Assembly (NCBI GenBank): GCA_903813345.2
Contig: CAIIXF020000008.1
Coordinates: 33,876,867-33,940,866 of the forward strand
Direction: 5' to 3'
DNA from: Owenia fusiformis
Lineage: Eukaryota > Annelida > Polychaeta > Sabellida > Oweniidae
Length of the DNA: 64,000 nucleotides
Of the stretch, positions 20,657 through 31,734 are shown one piece after another. Below the pieces are notes generated by a model. It saw only the letters and a program-made list of their open reading frames with translations. It searched no databases and was not told where the DNA came from. The position numbers were made by a program, and so were the translations under genes. The first letter of the stretch is position 1. Every line of letters starts with the position of its first letter.

Positions 20657-20690
20657 GATTAGTAAGTTTAATTAACAGCATTGCTAAATA

Positions 20691-21175
20691 CTGTAGATTG
20701 GGTTAATTTGGCGCCCGCTTTAATTTGGCGAATTTGGCGAAATTGAAAAATTCGCCAATATAAATCTTCGCCAAAATTTAGAATGAACCCCCGGGATTAT
20801 CTAGGGTAATTCGTCGAGTGTATTTAGGTCACTTCCGGTTTAGTTTTTTCCAAAAATATGAAAAAATGTCTCTCATAAATTGGCTCAGAACTGGTCAGTC
20901 ACTTATTAATACTCAGGGAAAAACTAGAAAGGAAAAGTGCAGTATAGTAGCAGCATCAATCGAGGTGCAAAATGTAAAGGATGGTCTCACAAAAATGTAC
21001 AAACGTGGTGAATATTGCCAGTGGTCCTCAAAAGAAAAAATGAACATAAAATTCGCAAACAACGCGTAAGTTAATTAAAAAAATTTTTGCATATCCGCCA
21101 AATTAAATAGCCGCCAATATGCCAAAAATGGCAAAATCGCCAAATTAAGTAGCGCCAAATTAACCCAATCTACAG
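20691..21175 (+). mobile_element. pogo-type element with CTGTAGATTGGGTTAATT ends
   Basis: Inverted termini of about 24 bases (CTGTAGATTGGGTTAATTTG at the left, exactly complemented at the right) are flanked by TA on both sides (20689-20690, 21176-21177). Several TTTGGCG(A/C) words lie inside each end. The element is 485 bp and carries a short transposase-like exon rather than a full gene. Confidence 0.8.
20866..21065 (+). pseudogene. transposase-like first exon (KRGEY...W-S-x-x-x-K motif) with splice donor
   Basis: An ATG at 20866 in good context (AAAATG) opens a frame reading MSLINWLRTGQ and ending KMYKRGEYCQWSSKEKMNIK then FANNA, followed by GC|GTAAGTTAATT, a strong splice donor. The K-R-G-x-Y-x-x-(Y/W)-(S/T)-x-E/K-x-K/R-x-x-I-x-x-(Y/F)-A pattern is that of the N-terminal region of a pogo/JRK-like DDE transposase group common in marine invertebrates, as far as I can recall. 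The downstream transposase exons are missing, so this is a truncated derivative. Confidence 0.5.
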
Positions 21176-21177
21176 TA

Positions 21178-21948
21178 CTTGATTTTGATTGGCTAATCTT
21201 GAGGACTTTTAAATTTGAAAAATGTTATCAGTGTTTTTAAATGTCCTATCACAATCCAACCAAAATGATAAAGTTGAAATCTAACTACAGAATATGAACT
21301 TAAAACATTGAAAGATACATTTACACATAACAAAATTGGAACCAATTCATCTTCTCAATCAATATGCATCCTCCGAAGCAGGTGTCCAGAATCTGTACCT
21401 CCTTCTTCCCCCTGCTATAACCGATTTGGAAGCGCCCAATTTAACTGAATCACGTGATATAATTATGCACAATAACTTATACATGATTGCTGTCGCAATA
21501 CAAGGCTAAAATAGAATCATCAGAAAAGGTTTTAAACCATTTTTTGAACCATTTTGTTAGCTGTTTGTTACAATGTGCCTTTAATGAATTTGTTACAGAA
21601 GTAAGTGCTTGCAGATATGTCCTTCAGACTATGGTAAATGAAGTTTGTAAGGAATATAGTGAAACGCTTTGTCAGTTCCTTTATCCAGGAAAATTTTAGT
21701 GGATTAGCGGATACATTTGAGATTATGCTTTATTACGTTCAGGATTTTGGATTATACTGAGGCCAATATAGTACATCTGCCAAATGGCTGTACCTCCGTG
21801 TGTATCTATTCAGCTTATCTGGTTGACATTGCAAACAACAATTATGATTTAGTGGGCAGGTATAGTATGTCTGCCTACTTAGCGAGAATGTAAAGCTATA
21901 TCCTGCCTGCTGATGAAAATATAACTATTTACAAACCTGCTTTACATA
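21178..21948. other. intergenic, nothing recognised
   Basis: The open frame 21487-21699 (70 codons) has no recognisable domain, splice context or relative in the window. I do not call it a gene. Confidence 0.35.
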
Positions 21949-21949
21949 A

Positions 21950-22325
21950 AGTACGTGGGACATGATACGGTCATTGAAGGGTTCAATTTTAAAGGTTTTT
22001 AAATCTCAAAATAGCTCTAATTATTAACATTTCTACAATTCCGGCTTTATTTTATGACGAGATGGATGACAGATCCATAAATTAAGGTATATGGGTGCAT
22101 TGTAATGTGTAATGACCCGAGGGCGCCCCAGGGGAATAACTAACGACCGCAAGCATAGGTCCAACCAGCCAGATAAAGAAATTGAAAGAAAGTGTGCTAA
22201 ATTCGATGCCCCGAGTGGGAATCGAACCTAGCTGGGCTGTAGTAGCATAAACTAAGATTTAATAAACTAAGATCTTTAAAATTGAACCCTTCAAAATTTG
22301 TATCATGTCCAACATACGTGGGTAG
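21950..22325. mobile_element. foldback element enclosing a tRNA-like SINE segment
   Basis: ACGTGGGACATGATAC and GAAGGGTTCAATTTTAAAG on the left are inverted at the right as CTTTAAAATTGAACCCTTC and GTATCATGTCCAACATACGT. The 250-base interior contains a minus-strand tRNA-type B box (see next entry). It is either a SINE trapped between arms or a composite MITE. Confidence 0.6.
22025..22260 (-). repeat. candidate tRNA-derived SINE
   Basis: On the minus strand CTAGGTTCGATTCCCACTCGG contains a perfect RNA polymerase III B box (GGTTCGATTCC). It is followed by CGAATTTAGCAC and then GCGCCCTCGGGTCATTAC, with a terminal AAAATAAAG-like tail. I could not place an A box convincingly, and no second copy is in the window. 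Confidence 0.45.
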
Positions 22326-22780
22326 GTGGGTATGAGGTAGGAGGTTTTTTTATACAAAGCCTTCTATTTTCGAACTATGCATGCAGGTCCATTCAAAGTT
22401 GTATATTGAACCTTGAAATGCAATATTTAGACTGAAGATTGAAAGGTGTTCACAACAACTTTCAGCTCATCTTTATTACGACTGGAAGTGAATTTTCGAG
22501 TTGCGTAAATGGTGATAATGTTGTTGTTATGAACCGGGGAAGTCAAAACATTACAAATAGAAATCATTGTAAGCATTTGAAGATCATTAAGAAGCATTTA
22601 AAATCAAATCCATGGCGAAATATGAAATAATTAAATATATAAGCACTAGTGCCAAAGGGAAAGGACTAAAAGTTGTAATGGAACTTAGCAAGAAAAAGCA
22701 AACTCTCAGTGCATACCAGTCAAGAAAAACAAACCCCATATAGCCCAAAACCATGATCTAACGTGAAAAGAAACAATGTC
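22326..22780. other. intergenic, nothing recognised
   Basis: No gene or repeat is supported here. The frame 22439-22630 lacks any recognised motif. Confidence 0.35.
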
Positions 22781-23304
22781 TAATACCAGGCCTGTCAACT
22801 GTCCCGCAATTTGCGTATTTGTCACGCATTTGCTGAAGAATTTGAAGACACGCCAGTTATTTTTGCGTGACAGAAAATGTCACGCAAATACGCATTTTAC
22901 CTGGTAATTGTCAAGCAAAAATATTAATTTAGAAAAATTTCTAAAAAAGATTGTCTACACAGCAAAAATACGAACGCCGGAAAAAAAACGTACGCATTTC
23001 GTTCGGACTTTTCACGTGAATTAAGTATATGTCACGCATTCTGTCCAAAATTTTTCGTACCTACCCCTACCCCCCCCCCCCCCCCCCCCCCTGTTGATGG
23101 ATATTTTAAACGCGAGCGTACCGAGCGCGAAAAATTTGAGGTGTTCAAAATTTGGCAAGATGTAATAAAATTTAAACCAAGGTGTTCAAAATTTGGATCA
23201 AGGTGTTCAGATTTGGACCAAGGTGTCCACATTTTGAGGGGAGGTGTTCAACATTTCCAAGTCACTCATGTTAGGTGTTCCCAAGTTGACAGGCCTGCTA
23301 ATAC
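22780..23304. mobile_element. CAGGCCTGTCAA-family transposon, copy 3 (511 bp)
   Basis: The element spans 22787-23297 with perfect inverted ends CAGGCCTGTCAACT and AGTTGACAGGCCTG (one offset base inside). CTAATAC lies on both sides (22780-22786, 23298-23304), extended to eight bases if the terminal C is shared. A self-complementary GCGTGACAGAAAATGTCACGC block and a C-run of about twenty lie inside, followed by GCGAGCGTACCGAGCGCG. It lacks the foldback seen in the 19.3 kb copy. Confidence 0.85.
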
Positions 23305-23554
23305 CCCCAAGGGACATTTCATTCATACTGAAGTCATTACAATACATGTTGAAGAAAAAATTAGAAATTGATAGCCAATTCATAGCCAATACTCATAACC
23401 TCAAAAATTGTTGTAGATACAAGTACTCATACAAGATAGAGCATTCAGTCTCAAATGATGTGGGATAGATAAAATCCAGTCTCCAAGTCCATAGGCATTT
23501 CAAAGGGTCAACATCCATTCACAAAAGCCGTCGCCATAATCCATAATGTAAAAT

Positions 23555-24270
23555 ATTCCACATAGACCTCAGAGAAAACACTTCTGGTTTTATAATCCAT
23601 GATTTTATCGAATTCATTAGACCTATAATTGTTAACCTCTGTTGAGACCACATGAAATAGCTTTTAACGAACCAAGCTTTCCTCTCAATTACTGTGATGT
23701 TCAATGCAAATTCTCATGTGCTTGGTTATAACATCCCTTATTATTATACTTAAACTAAATTTGAGAGATCATGCAAATAAATCATTTCTGGGTTAGTAAA
23801 TTCTTTATTAAATCTGTACAATAATACAGGTGCCTAGCCAGTTTTTAGTAAGTAACACAATAAAACTTGTGTAAGTGATGTTTTTGTTGAGAAAAAGTGT
23901 TAACTGTGGGTAGGTGTTCACTACATCCAGGGTTTAATTTTGCAGCATTTTTTGAGGAGACCAGACTGTTAACCAGATTATCTACAAAGCAATCATTACC
24001 AAGCACATTTCTTACAAAAACAAAGCTTATTGGGAATTAAACTTACATTCCAATGGAAAAGAATATCAAAATCTCAAATTGGCAAATTAATTATGTTTGG
24101 CAGGTAACATAAATTCTAACAAGGCAGCTAGTCGCAGAAAATGTGCAAGAAATCTTTTCATCTTTATCTTAGATTTAGTGTTCATTGTTCATTGTTCATA
24201 GTAGGTAGGTGTTCACTCTGTACTTTTACATGGGATCTGGAGTCAATGGGAGAAAAAGGTTTTGCAAGAC
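23555..24270. repeat. dispersed repeat, copy 1 (pair with 27590-28100)
   Basis: Shared blocks in the same order at both places include GACCTATAATTGTTAACCTC, TGAAATAGCTTTTAAC, TAACATCCCTTATTA, CCAGGGTTTxATTTTGCAGC and TAGTGTTCAxTGTTCATAGTA. Copy 2 ends with CACAGATTTTACAGTA, resembling pogo-type termini. No coding region. Confidence 0.6.
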
Positions 24271-24582
24271 AAAAATGCTTACAAGTAGCCTGGATAGAAT
24301 TGTTCAAGGGTAATGATCTCTTTAATAACTTTTTTTGCTTTGGTATGAGGTATAATAACTGCATTCAAAGCCCTTTTAAATTGACTTTAATGTACCTGAA
24401 AAAGTTCATCCATTGTATGTAGAGTATATACAGTCGCAGGACTTAACGTTTTTTCCTTAAATATTTTTAGTATGTCAGAATTTTACTAGTTTTCAAATAT
24501 GATATTGTTTTTTGATAATACTGAAAATTTAAAAAGTTATCATAGAAAAAGTAACCCTTGAACAATTCTGTCCGGGCTACTA

Positions 24583-24786
24583 CTGTATAAGTGGTAATTT
24601 TGCCTAATCATTTAATTTCCCTATTTCCTAATTTTTCCAGGTTCGGAAAATTAAATGTCGGAAATATTGTCTTTATAATGTTATCCAATGGGAGGTTTCT
24701 TGTCATTAGGAAAATTAAAATTAGGAAAATGATGAAATTTGACCATTCGAAAAATTAACCACTCGGATTAAATACCACTTATACAG
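24583..24786. mobile_element. 204-bp MITE with CTGTATAAGTGGTAATTT ends
   Basis: CTGTATAAGTGGTAATTT at the left and AAATACCACTTATACAG at the right are inverted termini flanked by TA (24581-24582, 24787-24788), the Tc1/mariner/pogo signature. The interior has repeated GGAAAATTAAA words. Confidence 0.8.
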
Positions 24787-25784
24787 TATATAGACTACTA
24801 TTTACACAATTTCCTTTTTATTGGGGAACCTGCACAATGTATGAATTTAAATGACTACCCAACATGCCTTAGTTGGTGAAATATCACAAAATCAAATTAA
24901 AAAATGACCATTAACATCCGCACCTTGCGCACATGATATCCGCACCGCTTGTTTTCGTATAGCACAGTTTGCATAGAGAGTTTATTGACATCTATTATCT
25001 CAGTAACTATGGACCTTAGTCCTACACGGTATAAATGAATAGCAAAATGAGAAGATGTGAGAAAGTCAGTCTGACCCAGTGGGATCAAACCCACAGCCAC
25101 TTGCTCAGGATTTTCTCAGCTTTTCAATAAAACAAAGCATTAACATGCAAAATGTCACCAGCTGTCATTTGTTACAGACAGTCACTGCAGAATGTTAGAA
25201 TTCAAAAGTACAACATTGGACAGCATGAGCAGATACCACTAGATATCAGCAACTTTTTTACTAAGACCTCCGAGTACTTAGACCTCTCAATATCACATAC
25301 AAGGGAAAGTGACCTCACAAACAAATAAAGGGAGTTTCTATATAGCTTTCAAATCTCGCTAAGATCTAGTTTTTTCATGAGACTATGAGAGATTTGCACT
25401 TTTAACCTCTAACATTTTCTAACAACAAATTTTACAATAATAACTTTGAGTAATACAGTTATGTCATTTGAATCATTCTCCATGACGTTTTAAAAAATTT
25501 GGGCCAAATCTCCTTTGATGCAATGCTAAGATTATTTGTTTATTCATTTGACAACCAAAGATTTCATGTTTATCACAATAGGTACATTGGCAGGATTATT
25601 CCACAGTATGCCATTTGAGTTTCAGACAGATTCAACCAACACTTTTTCATAAATCATTAAATTAAGTGACTATTGCAAGTTTATAACATGGATGGCTATG
25701 GCAGTCTGCAAAACCCAGCAAAATGAAGAATAAGGGTGAAATCTATCATGTCAGGTCTGTTTAGCTATTTAGAAACTATACTTT
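24787..25784 (-). other. intergenic with a possible tRNA-like SINE at about 24900-25120
   Basis: On the minus strand GTGGGTTTGATCCCACTGGG near 25075-25100 contains a near-consensus polymerase III B box (GGTTTGATCCC), followed by about 180 bases of unique sequence. It may be a SINE. The overlapping open frame 24897-25100 is not supported as a protein. The rest of the interval shows nothing recognisable. Confidence 0.35.
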
Positions 25785-26000
25785 TACAACACAAGGAATG
25801 ACCATCTGACAGCGACCTCAAAAACGAATTACAACACAAGATATGACCATTTGATAGTGACCTCACAAACTAATTACAACACAAGATATGATCACCTGAA
25901 AGTGACCTCACAAACTAATTACAACACAAGGTATGGCCATCTGACAGTGACCTCACAAACTAATTACAACACAAGGCATGATCACCTGAAAGTGACCTTG
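25785..26000. repeat. 45-bp satellite, third site (4-5 units)
   Basis: Units ACAACACAAGATATGACCAT and CTGACAGTGACCTCACAAAC match the arrays at 10845-11397 and 13906-13960. A partial unit near 25305 (AAAGTGACCTCACAAAC) suggests the array was once longer. Confidence 0.8.
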
Positions 26001-26626
26001 TTGCATTAAGTGGAAGAGCAACTGTTATGCATGAGACCCCCCCCCCCGACTTATGTGGTAGAAATTCAGTATTGTAGAAACTAGAAAGGAAGTGGTATTT
26101 TGACATAGAACTTCATTCCTGGAGTTGGGACTTGGAATTACAAGTAATAATTGCATCATCATCACATACATGTACTGTTATTTATCCCACACTTGGACAT
26201 GTTACAGGTACATAAAGCAGGTTTGTAAAAACCCATAATCGCCGCTTGCATATTGGTTAATTTTTTGTAACGTTCGCATAATAATTGTGAACGACAATGG
26301 AGAAAAAAAACATATGCGATCTGTTTGATGGTTTAAACATGTTAAGAAGGGAAGGAGCATCTGGTTTATCAAAAAATTCGAGAAAATAAATGTGGGAATA
26401 TCCGAAAGAACAGGAAAATCTGGCCACGGCCAAGAAAACAAAACTGAACATAAAATATTCTAAAATATTTCTACAGTTGAACTGTGGCCAATCCCAGGGG
26501 CCAATTGAACAATGTGAGCCAGATGACCAAGAATGGTATGGGATAGACAGATCATCCTATAGTCGGTTCAGGATATTGGGATTATTCTTTAGCCAATTGC
26601 TGCAAATTTATGCAATCCTCATTTGA
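26001..26626. other. no supported gene; small open frames
   Basis: A 30-codon frame from an ATG at 26299 and a 78-codon frame 26390-26626 overlap in different registers. Neither shows a domain I recognise or splice support. They could be a decayed transposon gene. Confidence 0.3.
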
Positions 26627-26897
26627 GTCACATGAAATTTTCAAATATGAACTCCTCCTTCCCCACATTGTCTACATCTTTCAATTTTTCACACTGTGCA
26701 CTAAATGTACCTAGAAGAGTGTGTATTTTTTATAAAATGTATAAAAATGAGAAAATTCAGGGACATACTTTTTGAACTTTTTCTACATTTTATAGAAAAA
26801 AATCTCCATACTCTTTTCTTAGTACATTAGTGCACTCTTTGTGCAAAACTGAAAGATCTGGGGATGGAGGAGTTCATATTTGAAAAGTAACATGTGA
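26627..26897. mobile_element. MITE/foldback with GTCACATG ends (copy 2)
   Basis: Same family as 14069-14351: terminal GTCACATG...CATGTGA(G), inner CTCCTTCCCCACATTGTCTA and its counterpart, and the central ATAAAATGTATAAAAATGAG block shared with copy 1. Confidence 0.7.
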
Positions 26898-26934
26898 GAT
26901 TGTGTGAAAATGGCGGCAATGACATTAACCTGTG

Positions 26935-27540
26935 TTTGATTCAATATATCTTGCAATTTTTTTTCAAAGGCACAAATCATAAAGACAATTCAATACTGGA
27001 GATAGAAGAGATCTCGAAGTAAAAGAATAGTGAATTCCTGCTCTCACCAGTGATTTTGAATTTTCTGAGGCAAGAACCAGTAAAACAATATCAGAGTTGT
27101 GATCTACTCTGAAATTCCTTCATTTTGAATATACGTAACCATACTCTGAAGAGATTGGAAAATTATTGTGAAAATCCCATATTAAGCATTATGAATTCTA
27201 TGAGGCCCAAGTCAGAAAAATGATACAATATTTGGGATCTACTTTAAATTGCCTTTTATTTCAGTATATAATAAAATTTACGAAAATTCCTGTTTTCTAT
27301 CACAATAATATTTATCACTTTGGTTCAAATTGAAAACTTTAAAAAAAATTCTACCATTTTTAAAACATTGGCCATCTTAAAAAAAATTGTGTAAAACTAT
27401 CCATCTATATCAATCTTTCCATCAAACATGAAAAAATCCATTCACTAGTATTCGTTTATCTTCTGGACAGACTGACTGATGGGCGGATGAAGGGCTTCAC
27501 TATATCCCTACCGAACTTTGTTTGTTGGGATAATTAATGG
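26935..27540. repeat. dispersed GGAC-ended repeat, partial copy
   Basis: This shares CCTTCATTTTGAATAT-type words with 35090-35300 and ends AGGGCTTCACTATATCCCTA then TTTGTTGGGATAATTAA, like the copies ending at 34260 and 36167. Confidence 0.55.
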
Positions 27541-27589
27541 CTTTTGTTATAGGGTAAATTATATTTCATCACTCTGTCTCGACATAAAA

Positions 27590-28100
27590 TCCGTTATATC
27601 TGATGATTTAGAATTTATTAGACCTATAATTGTTAACCTCTGTTGAGACCACTTGAAATAGCTTTTAACCAAGTAAGCATTCCTTTAAATTAATGTAATA
27701 TTTACAGCAAATACCCATTTGCTTGGTGATAACATCCCTTATTAAACATATTAAATAGGACACACTGTGCCAGTAAATCATTTCTGAGTCTAACAGGCGT
27801 CTGATCTTTTTAGTAAGTTATACAGTAAAACCAGTGAAAGTAAACTTTTGCTGCTGAGAAAAAATGCTTACCGTGGGTAAGTGTTTACTGCTGCCAGGGT
27901 TTGATTTTGCAGCATTTTTTATATATTATATATGAGACCAAAGTGTAATTCAATGCTCACAATAAACAGGATCATTCAATTAATTTTGCCAAGATTTAGT
28001 GTTCACTGTTCATAGTAAGTGGGTGTTCACTATGAAAATGTACTGCAGAGAGGGGTTCACTAGAGAGAGAGGTCTTCACTAACACAGATTTTACAGTAGT
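27590..28100. repeat. dispersed repeat, copy 2 (pair with 23555-24270)
   Basis: This carries the same ordered blocks as copy 1, with about 10-20 percent visible divergence by eye, and ends in a pogo-like TTTACAGTA. Confidence 0.6.
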
Positions 28101-28123
28101 TTCTTTCTTACAGTTAAAGCATT

Positions 28124-28320
28124 GAATAATTAGTGATAAAGGAATTTTTCAGATAAGCCTTAGTTGAGCTGTTTCCTCCTGTTGATCCTCCAATCTTTAT
28201 GATGAGTTTAAATGATAAAACATATATTCCTACATGCATTTTCACTTGTTAAGGACCTGTCAACATTATCATTTACTTATTATTGGGGGGTTCAACAGGG
28301 GTCCACAAATATTTTTTAAA
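28124..28320. repeat. dispersed repeat with GATAAAACATATATTCC, uninterrupted copy
   Basis: The sequence from CATTGAATAATTAGTGATAA through GGACCTGTCAACATTA to TTGATATTTTTGAAGTTTAC near 28350 occurs again at 29079-29175 plus 30136-30230 (split by a LINE) and, more diverged, at 31545-31700 plus 33172-33200 (split by another LINE). This copy shows both empty sites. Confidence 0.7.
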
Positions 28321-28612
28321 AAATTAGATTTTGATATTTTTGAAGTTTACAAAAGATTAAAAAAAAGTTGACATCTATTGGCAGAATGAATAACCAGAGG
28401 ATATTGCCACAATGTACTCCAGAAAACCAATATGCGGAGGACATCGTGATGATAGACACCACTTCTTGATTTCCTGCTAAATTAAACTATTTGACATAAA
28501 TTAAATTTTCAGTGATATTATACATTTAGCGCACGACAAGTAAGTGTAGGATAATAAGAACATCCTATGATTTTGTCAGAATATCATTTTAATCTACTCG
28601 GTGATATTGATA

Positions 28613-29078
28613 CAGTAGATCCTGTATATCTTAACACCTGGCTAATCCGAACACCTCCCAATCTGAACACTTTTTTCGGTCCCATTTTTTCCTCCCATTG
28701 ACTCCCATGTTAAAAAAACTTGAATGTGAACATCTCTAAATTTGAACAGTGAACCGTCATATTTGAACAATTAACCTGTCTAATCTGAATACTTTTCATA
28801 TTATTTCACATGTTTCATACAAAATTGCTCAAATATTGTTATGATATAAAAACTTTGAAAAAACTTGAATGGGCTGATTATAATGGGCCTTTCCAGCATG
28901 ACTAGATCCATTTGAATAGAATTTTCAAATTTTTGAAATGCCATAAAGCTATGTGGTCAAATGAAATACAAATATGTACCGAGAATGTGTCCACATTTCT
29001 TCAGAATCTGGAATCTTGCGAATGCAAAAACCTTGAAATGTGAACACCTCCTAATCTGAACGCTTTAAGACGGTCCCA
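28613..29078. mobile_element. pogo/Tigger-related element, copy 2
   Basis: CAGTAGATCCTGTATATC, then CTAATCCGAACACCTCC, TTTTTTCGGTCCCATTTTTT and CCCATGTTAAAAAAACTTGA, reproduce in reverse order the right end of the 5.3-7.0 kb element. The far end has CACCTCCTAATCTGAACGC. TA precedes the left end (28611-28612). Confidence 0.6.
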
Positions 29079-29175
29079 ATGGCATTGAATAGTTAGTGAT
29101 AAAGGAATTTTTCAGATAAGCCTTAGTTAAGCTGTTTCCTCCTGTTGATCCTCCAATCGTTTTGATGAGTTTAAA
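29079..29175. repeat. dispersed GATAAAACATATATTCC repeat, left half of split copy
   Basis: This matches 28124-28210 up to GATGAGTTTAAA, where the LINE fragment begins. The remainder resumes at 30136. Confidence 0.75.
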
Positions 29176-30135
29176 TTTTCAATTTCAATTCAATTATTTA
29201 TTTCATAATTCTTATATAATATACACTATAAAAAAAACAAGCCGCTAGACACCCTAGTGGGTATATGTTGCGGTTTAACAGAAATCATTAAAATGACAAC
29301 TAGACTACATATAAAAGAAAACACTTATATTATGTTACATGTAGGTATATAAAAATGGTATTAACAATTAATCTAAGGATGTACAAATGTTACAAAAATC
29401 GAGTACCAGTATAAAATTAACAGTATAGTATGATATTGGTATTATACATTATCGATAGATGAGTAGTTTTTTATATGAAGATTTGAAAATATTTAGAGTG
29501 GAGCATTTCTTAATATCATGTGGTAGAGCATTCCAAAGATTAGGACCCAGATAGCGAAGGGAAAGTTTAGAGCATTTAGGGATATGAAAATAATGCAATT
29601 GTCTTGTGTAATGATGATAAATATTAATGTTGATATCAAACAAGTCTTGAAATAGATTTTTTGGAAGACTGGGGTGCTTATTAAAGATTTTGTACATGAA
29701 CTGACCAGTACAATATCTGTTGACATCAAAAATATTTAATATTCTAAGATCTTTAAATAGGGGGGCGGAGTGAGAAAGTCTATCCTTATTTAAAGCTAGC
29801 CTTAAGAATTGTTTCTGCAGTTTATGTAGACGATCATAAAATGATTTAAATGTGTTACCCCAGATTATGTTGCAATAATTTAATTGAGAGTGTATCAATG
29901 AGTAGTAAATTGTTTTGAAACTGTCTATTTGAAGTAGATGTTTAATGTGATAAAGAGAACCAATGACGCGAGAAATCTTTGTTTCAACAGATTTTATGTG
30001 CTCTTTAAATTTCAAGTTTTTATCAATAATAATTCCAAGAAAGTCAATTTTTTCCCGGAAATTTATGTTCTCATTGCGTATTTTAAGATTCAGATTTGTT
30101 TGATTTTTTTGGGGTCCAAATAGAATAGCATTGGT
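29176..30135 (-). mobile_element. 5'-truncated LINE (CR1/Jockey-like) insertion
   Basis: A 960-bp insertion interrupts the repeat copy. TTTAAA is present at both junctions (29170-29175, 30136-30141) as target duplication. The minus-strand 3' end has an (ATTGAATTGAAA)-type tail instead of a pure poly(A). Truncation at the 5' end is typical of target-primed reverse transcription. Confidence 0.8.
29449..30135 (-). pseudogene. LINE reverse transcriptase, C-terminal part
   Basis: The intact frame of about 228 codons starts at the truncation point. It reads KIDFLGIIIDKNLKFKEHIK, followed by the KTIYYSLIHSQLNYCNIIWGN block and the LHKLQKQFLRLA block. These are the post-catalytic segments of CR1/Jockey-type reverse transcriptases (F-L-G-V-x-I-D, Y-x-x-L-I-x-S-x-x-x-Y-C, L-x-x-L-Q-K). 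The YADD catalytic core lies upstream of the truncation and is lost. The absence of stops implies a fairly recent insertion. Confidence 0.8.
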
Positions 30136-31544
30136 TTTAAATGATAAAACATATATTCCAACATGCATTTTCACTTGTTAAGGACCTGTCAACATTACCA
30201 TTTACTTATTATTAGCAGAGGTCCATCAAAATTAAAAATAATAGATTTTATCTGTTTAAAGTGTCTCACATATTCGATCAAAACTTGCCATGCAAACATG
30301 TTAGTCTACTTTACTGGCCCCCCTTGCTGTAACAAGGAACCCAAAACACATTAAAACGTAAACATAAACCAATTAGTCACTTCACTATGAAAGTGAGGGG
30401 TGTTAGCAAAAATGTGTATAATAGCAGAATACGCTTTTTGCATGGACTAACACAATATCAGTGGTCATTTACTGTGTCAACTTAGTAACCCTTGCATATC
30501 GTACTCACTCAAGTATTGAATAATTTTTTATGATCTAAATGTTTGTGGTTTATAAAAAAATGTGATATATTTTAGTTAGAAATACATTAATTAATATATT
30601 CATTCAAACAGCACTAGAATGCGGGAAGAAAGAGCAATGGTGACAAAATGCAGACAGAATTTTCCGTGAGGGTTTCAAACATTTCTGAACACAATCATAC
30701 ATGTACTTCATGTGAATACTGTTATTTTTAGTGCTGTATTTATAGACATAATTTCACGTATTAAAATAATATTTTCCAGCAATGACTTCAAATTCGGAAC
30801 CACATCCATATCACATTTTCTTCAATAACTCCAAACATGTGTAAACATTGACCATGTGCATATAAATTCAGATTTCACGAGTTCTTTCCTATTCGAGTAC
30901 CTCATACACCCCTGCATGGATTTGAGTTGGATTCGCCTTTTATATGTGAGCCGATACACATCGCAAACGCTGATTGGATAAAGATTGCGAGAATCTTTAA
31001 AGGAACAAAATGCGTAAATGAAGTCTCACATTTGATCTTCATAGTATTTCAAATGGATTAATAGTACCTGATCTTTCATTTGACACCAAAAACAGCTCAA
31101 ACAGACCACATTAGAGTTGACACTAGATCTTGAAAAAATATTTTTGATCTATCAATTTATATATTTCAAGTTTTTAGCAATGCCATTGAAAGATGGTATT
31201 GTTGTTTGCATTAATTATCCATTCATTTTGATGATTTTCAACCATATGCCATCTTTTAAATCAAGAGTTATTTAAAACATACACTTGAAAGTGGTTATTC
31301 ACTTCTTTTGATCTCTGAACTTCAAATGCTGTTTTCTATGCAAGTAATTTTTTCACTTCAGTATTGACCCAAATTAAAGTTTTTATCATATTTGATTGAG
31401 AGTGTGAGTAATATGTCTCAAATAATACTTTGTCCTTTTTCCTTCAAAAATAGGCGCATTGCCTGTTTAATTGAAAAGAAGATTGTCTCTCTGACTATTT
31501 TTCATTCAAAATGATTAAAAATAATTATTTCCTTCAGTTCACTT
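30136..31544. other. right half of split repeat, then intergenic DNA
   Basis: 30136-30230 is the continuation of the repeat at 29079. The following 1.3 kb shows no gene, array or inverted pair that I can support. Confidence 0.45.
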
Positions 31545-31700
31545 TCTTTTAACATCATCTTGTTTTTCGTTGATCTGCCAATTGTTTTGATATGTTTAAA
31601 CGATAAAACATATATTCCTACATACGTTTTCCCCTGTTGAGGACGTGTCAACATTACTGTTTACTGTTTATTTAGGGGTCTAACAGGGGTCCATAAATTC
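31545..31700. repeat. dispersed GATAAAACATATATTCC repeat, diverged copy
   Basis: TTTAAACGATAAAACATATA, then GAGGACGTGTCAACATTAC and AACAGGGGTCCATAAA, parallel 28200-28315. The copy is cut by the following LINE and resumes at 33172 with TTGATATTTTTGAAGTTTAC. Confidence 0.65.
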
Positions 31701-31734
31701 ACCAGCTAAAAGAAATTTAGCAATGCTAAAAAAT

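Noticed and set aside
23062-23092. Long C-run as a functional element
   Set aside because: Homopolymer inside a transposon copy; possibly inflated by sequencing, with no specific function implied.
24001-24062. Candidate missing first HMG exon ending at a minus-strand donor near 24045
   Set aside because: Phase would fit, but the encoded residues (FEILIFFSIG) lack HMG helix-1 character and the distance is implausible without support.
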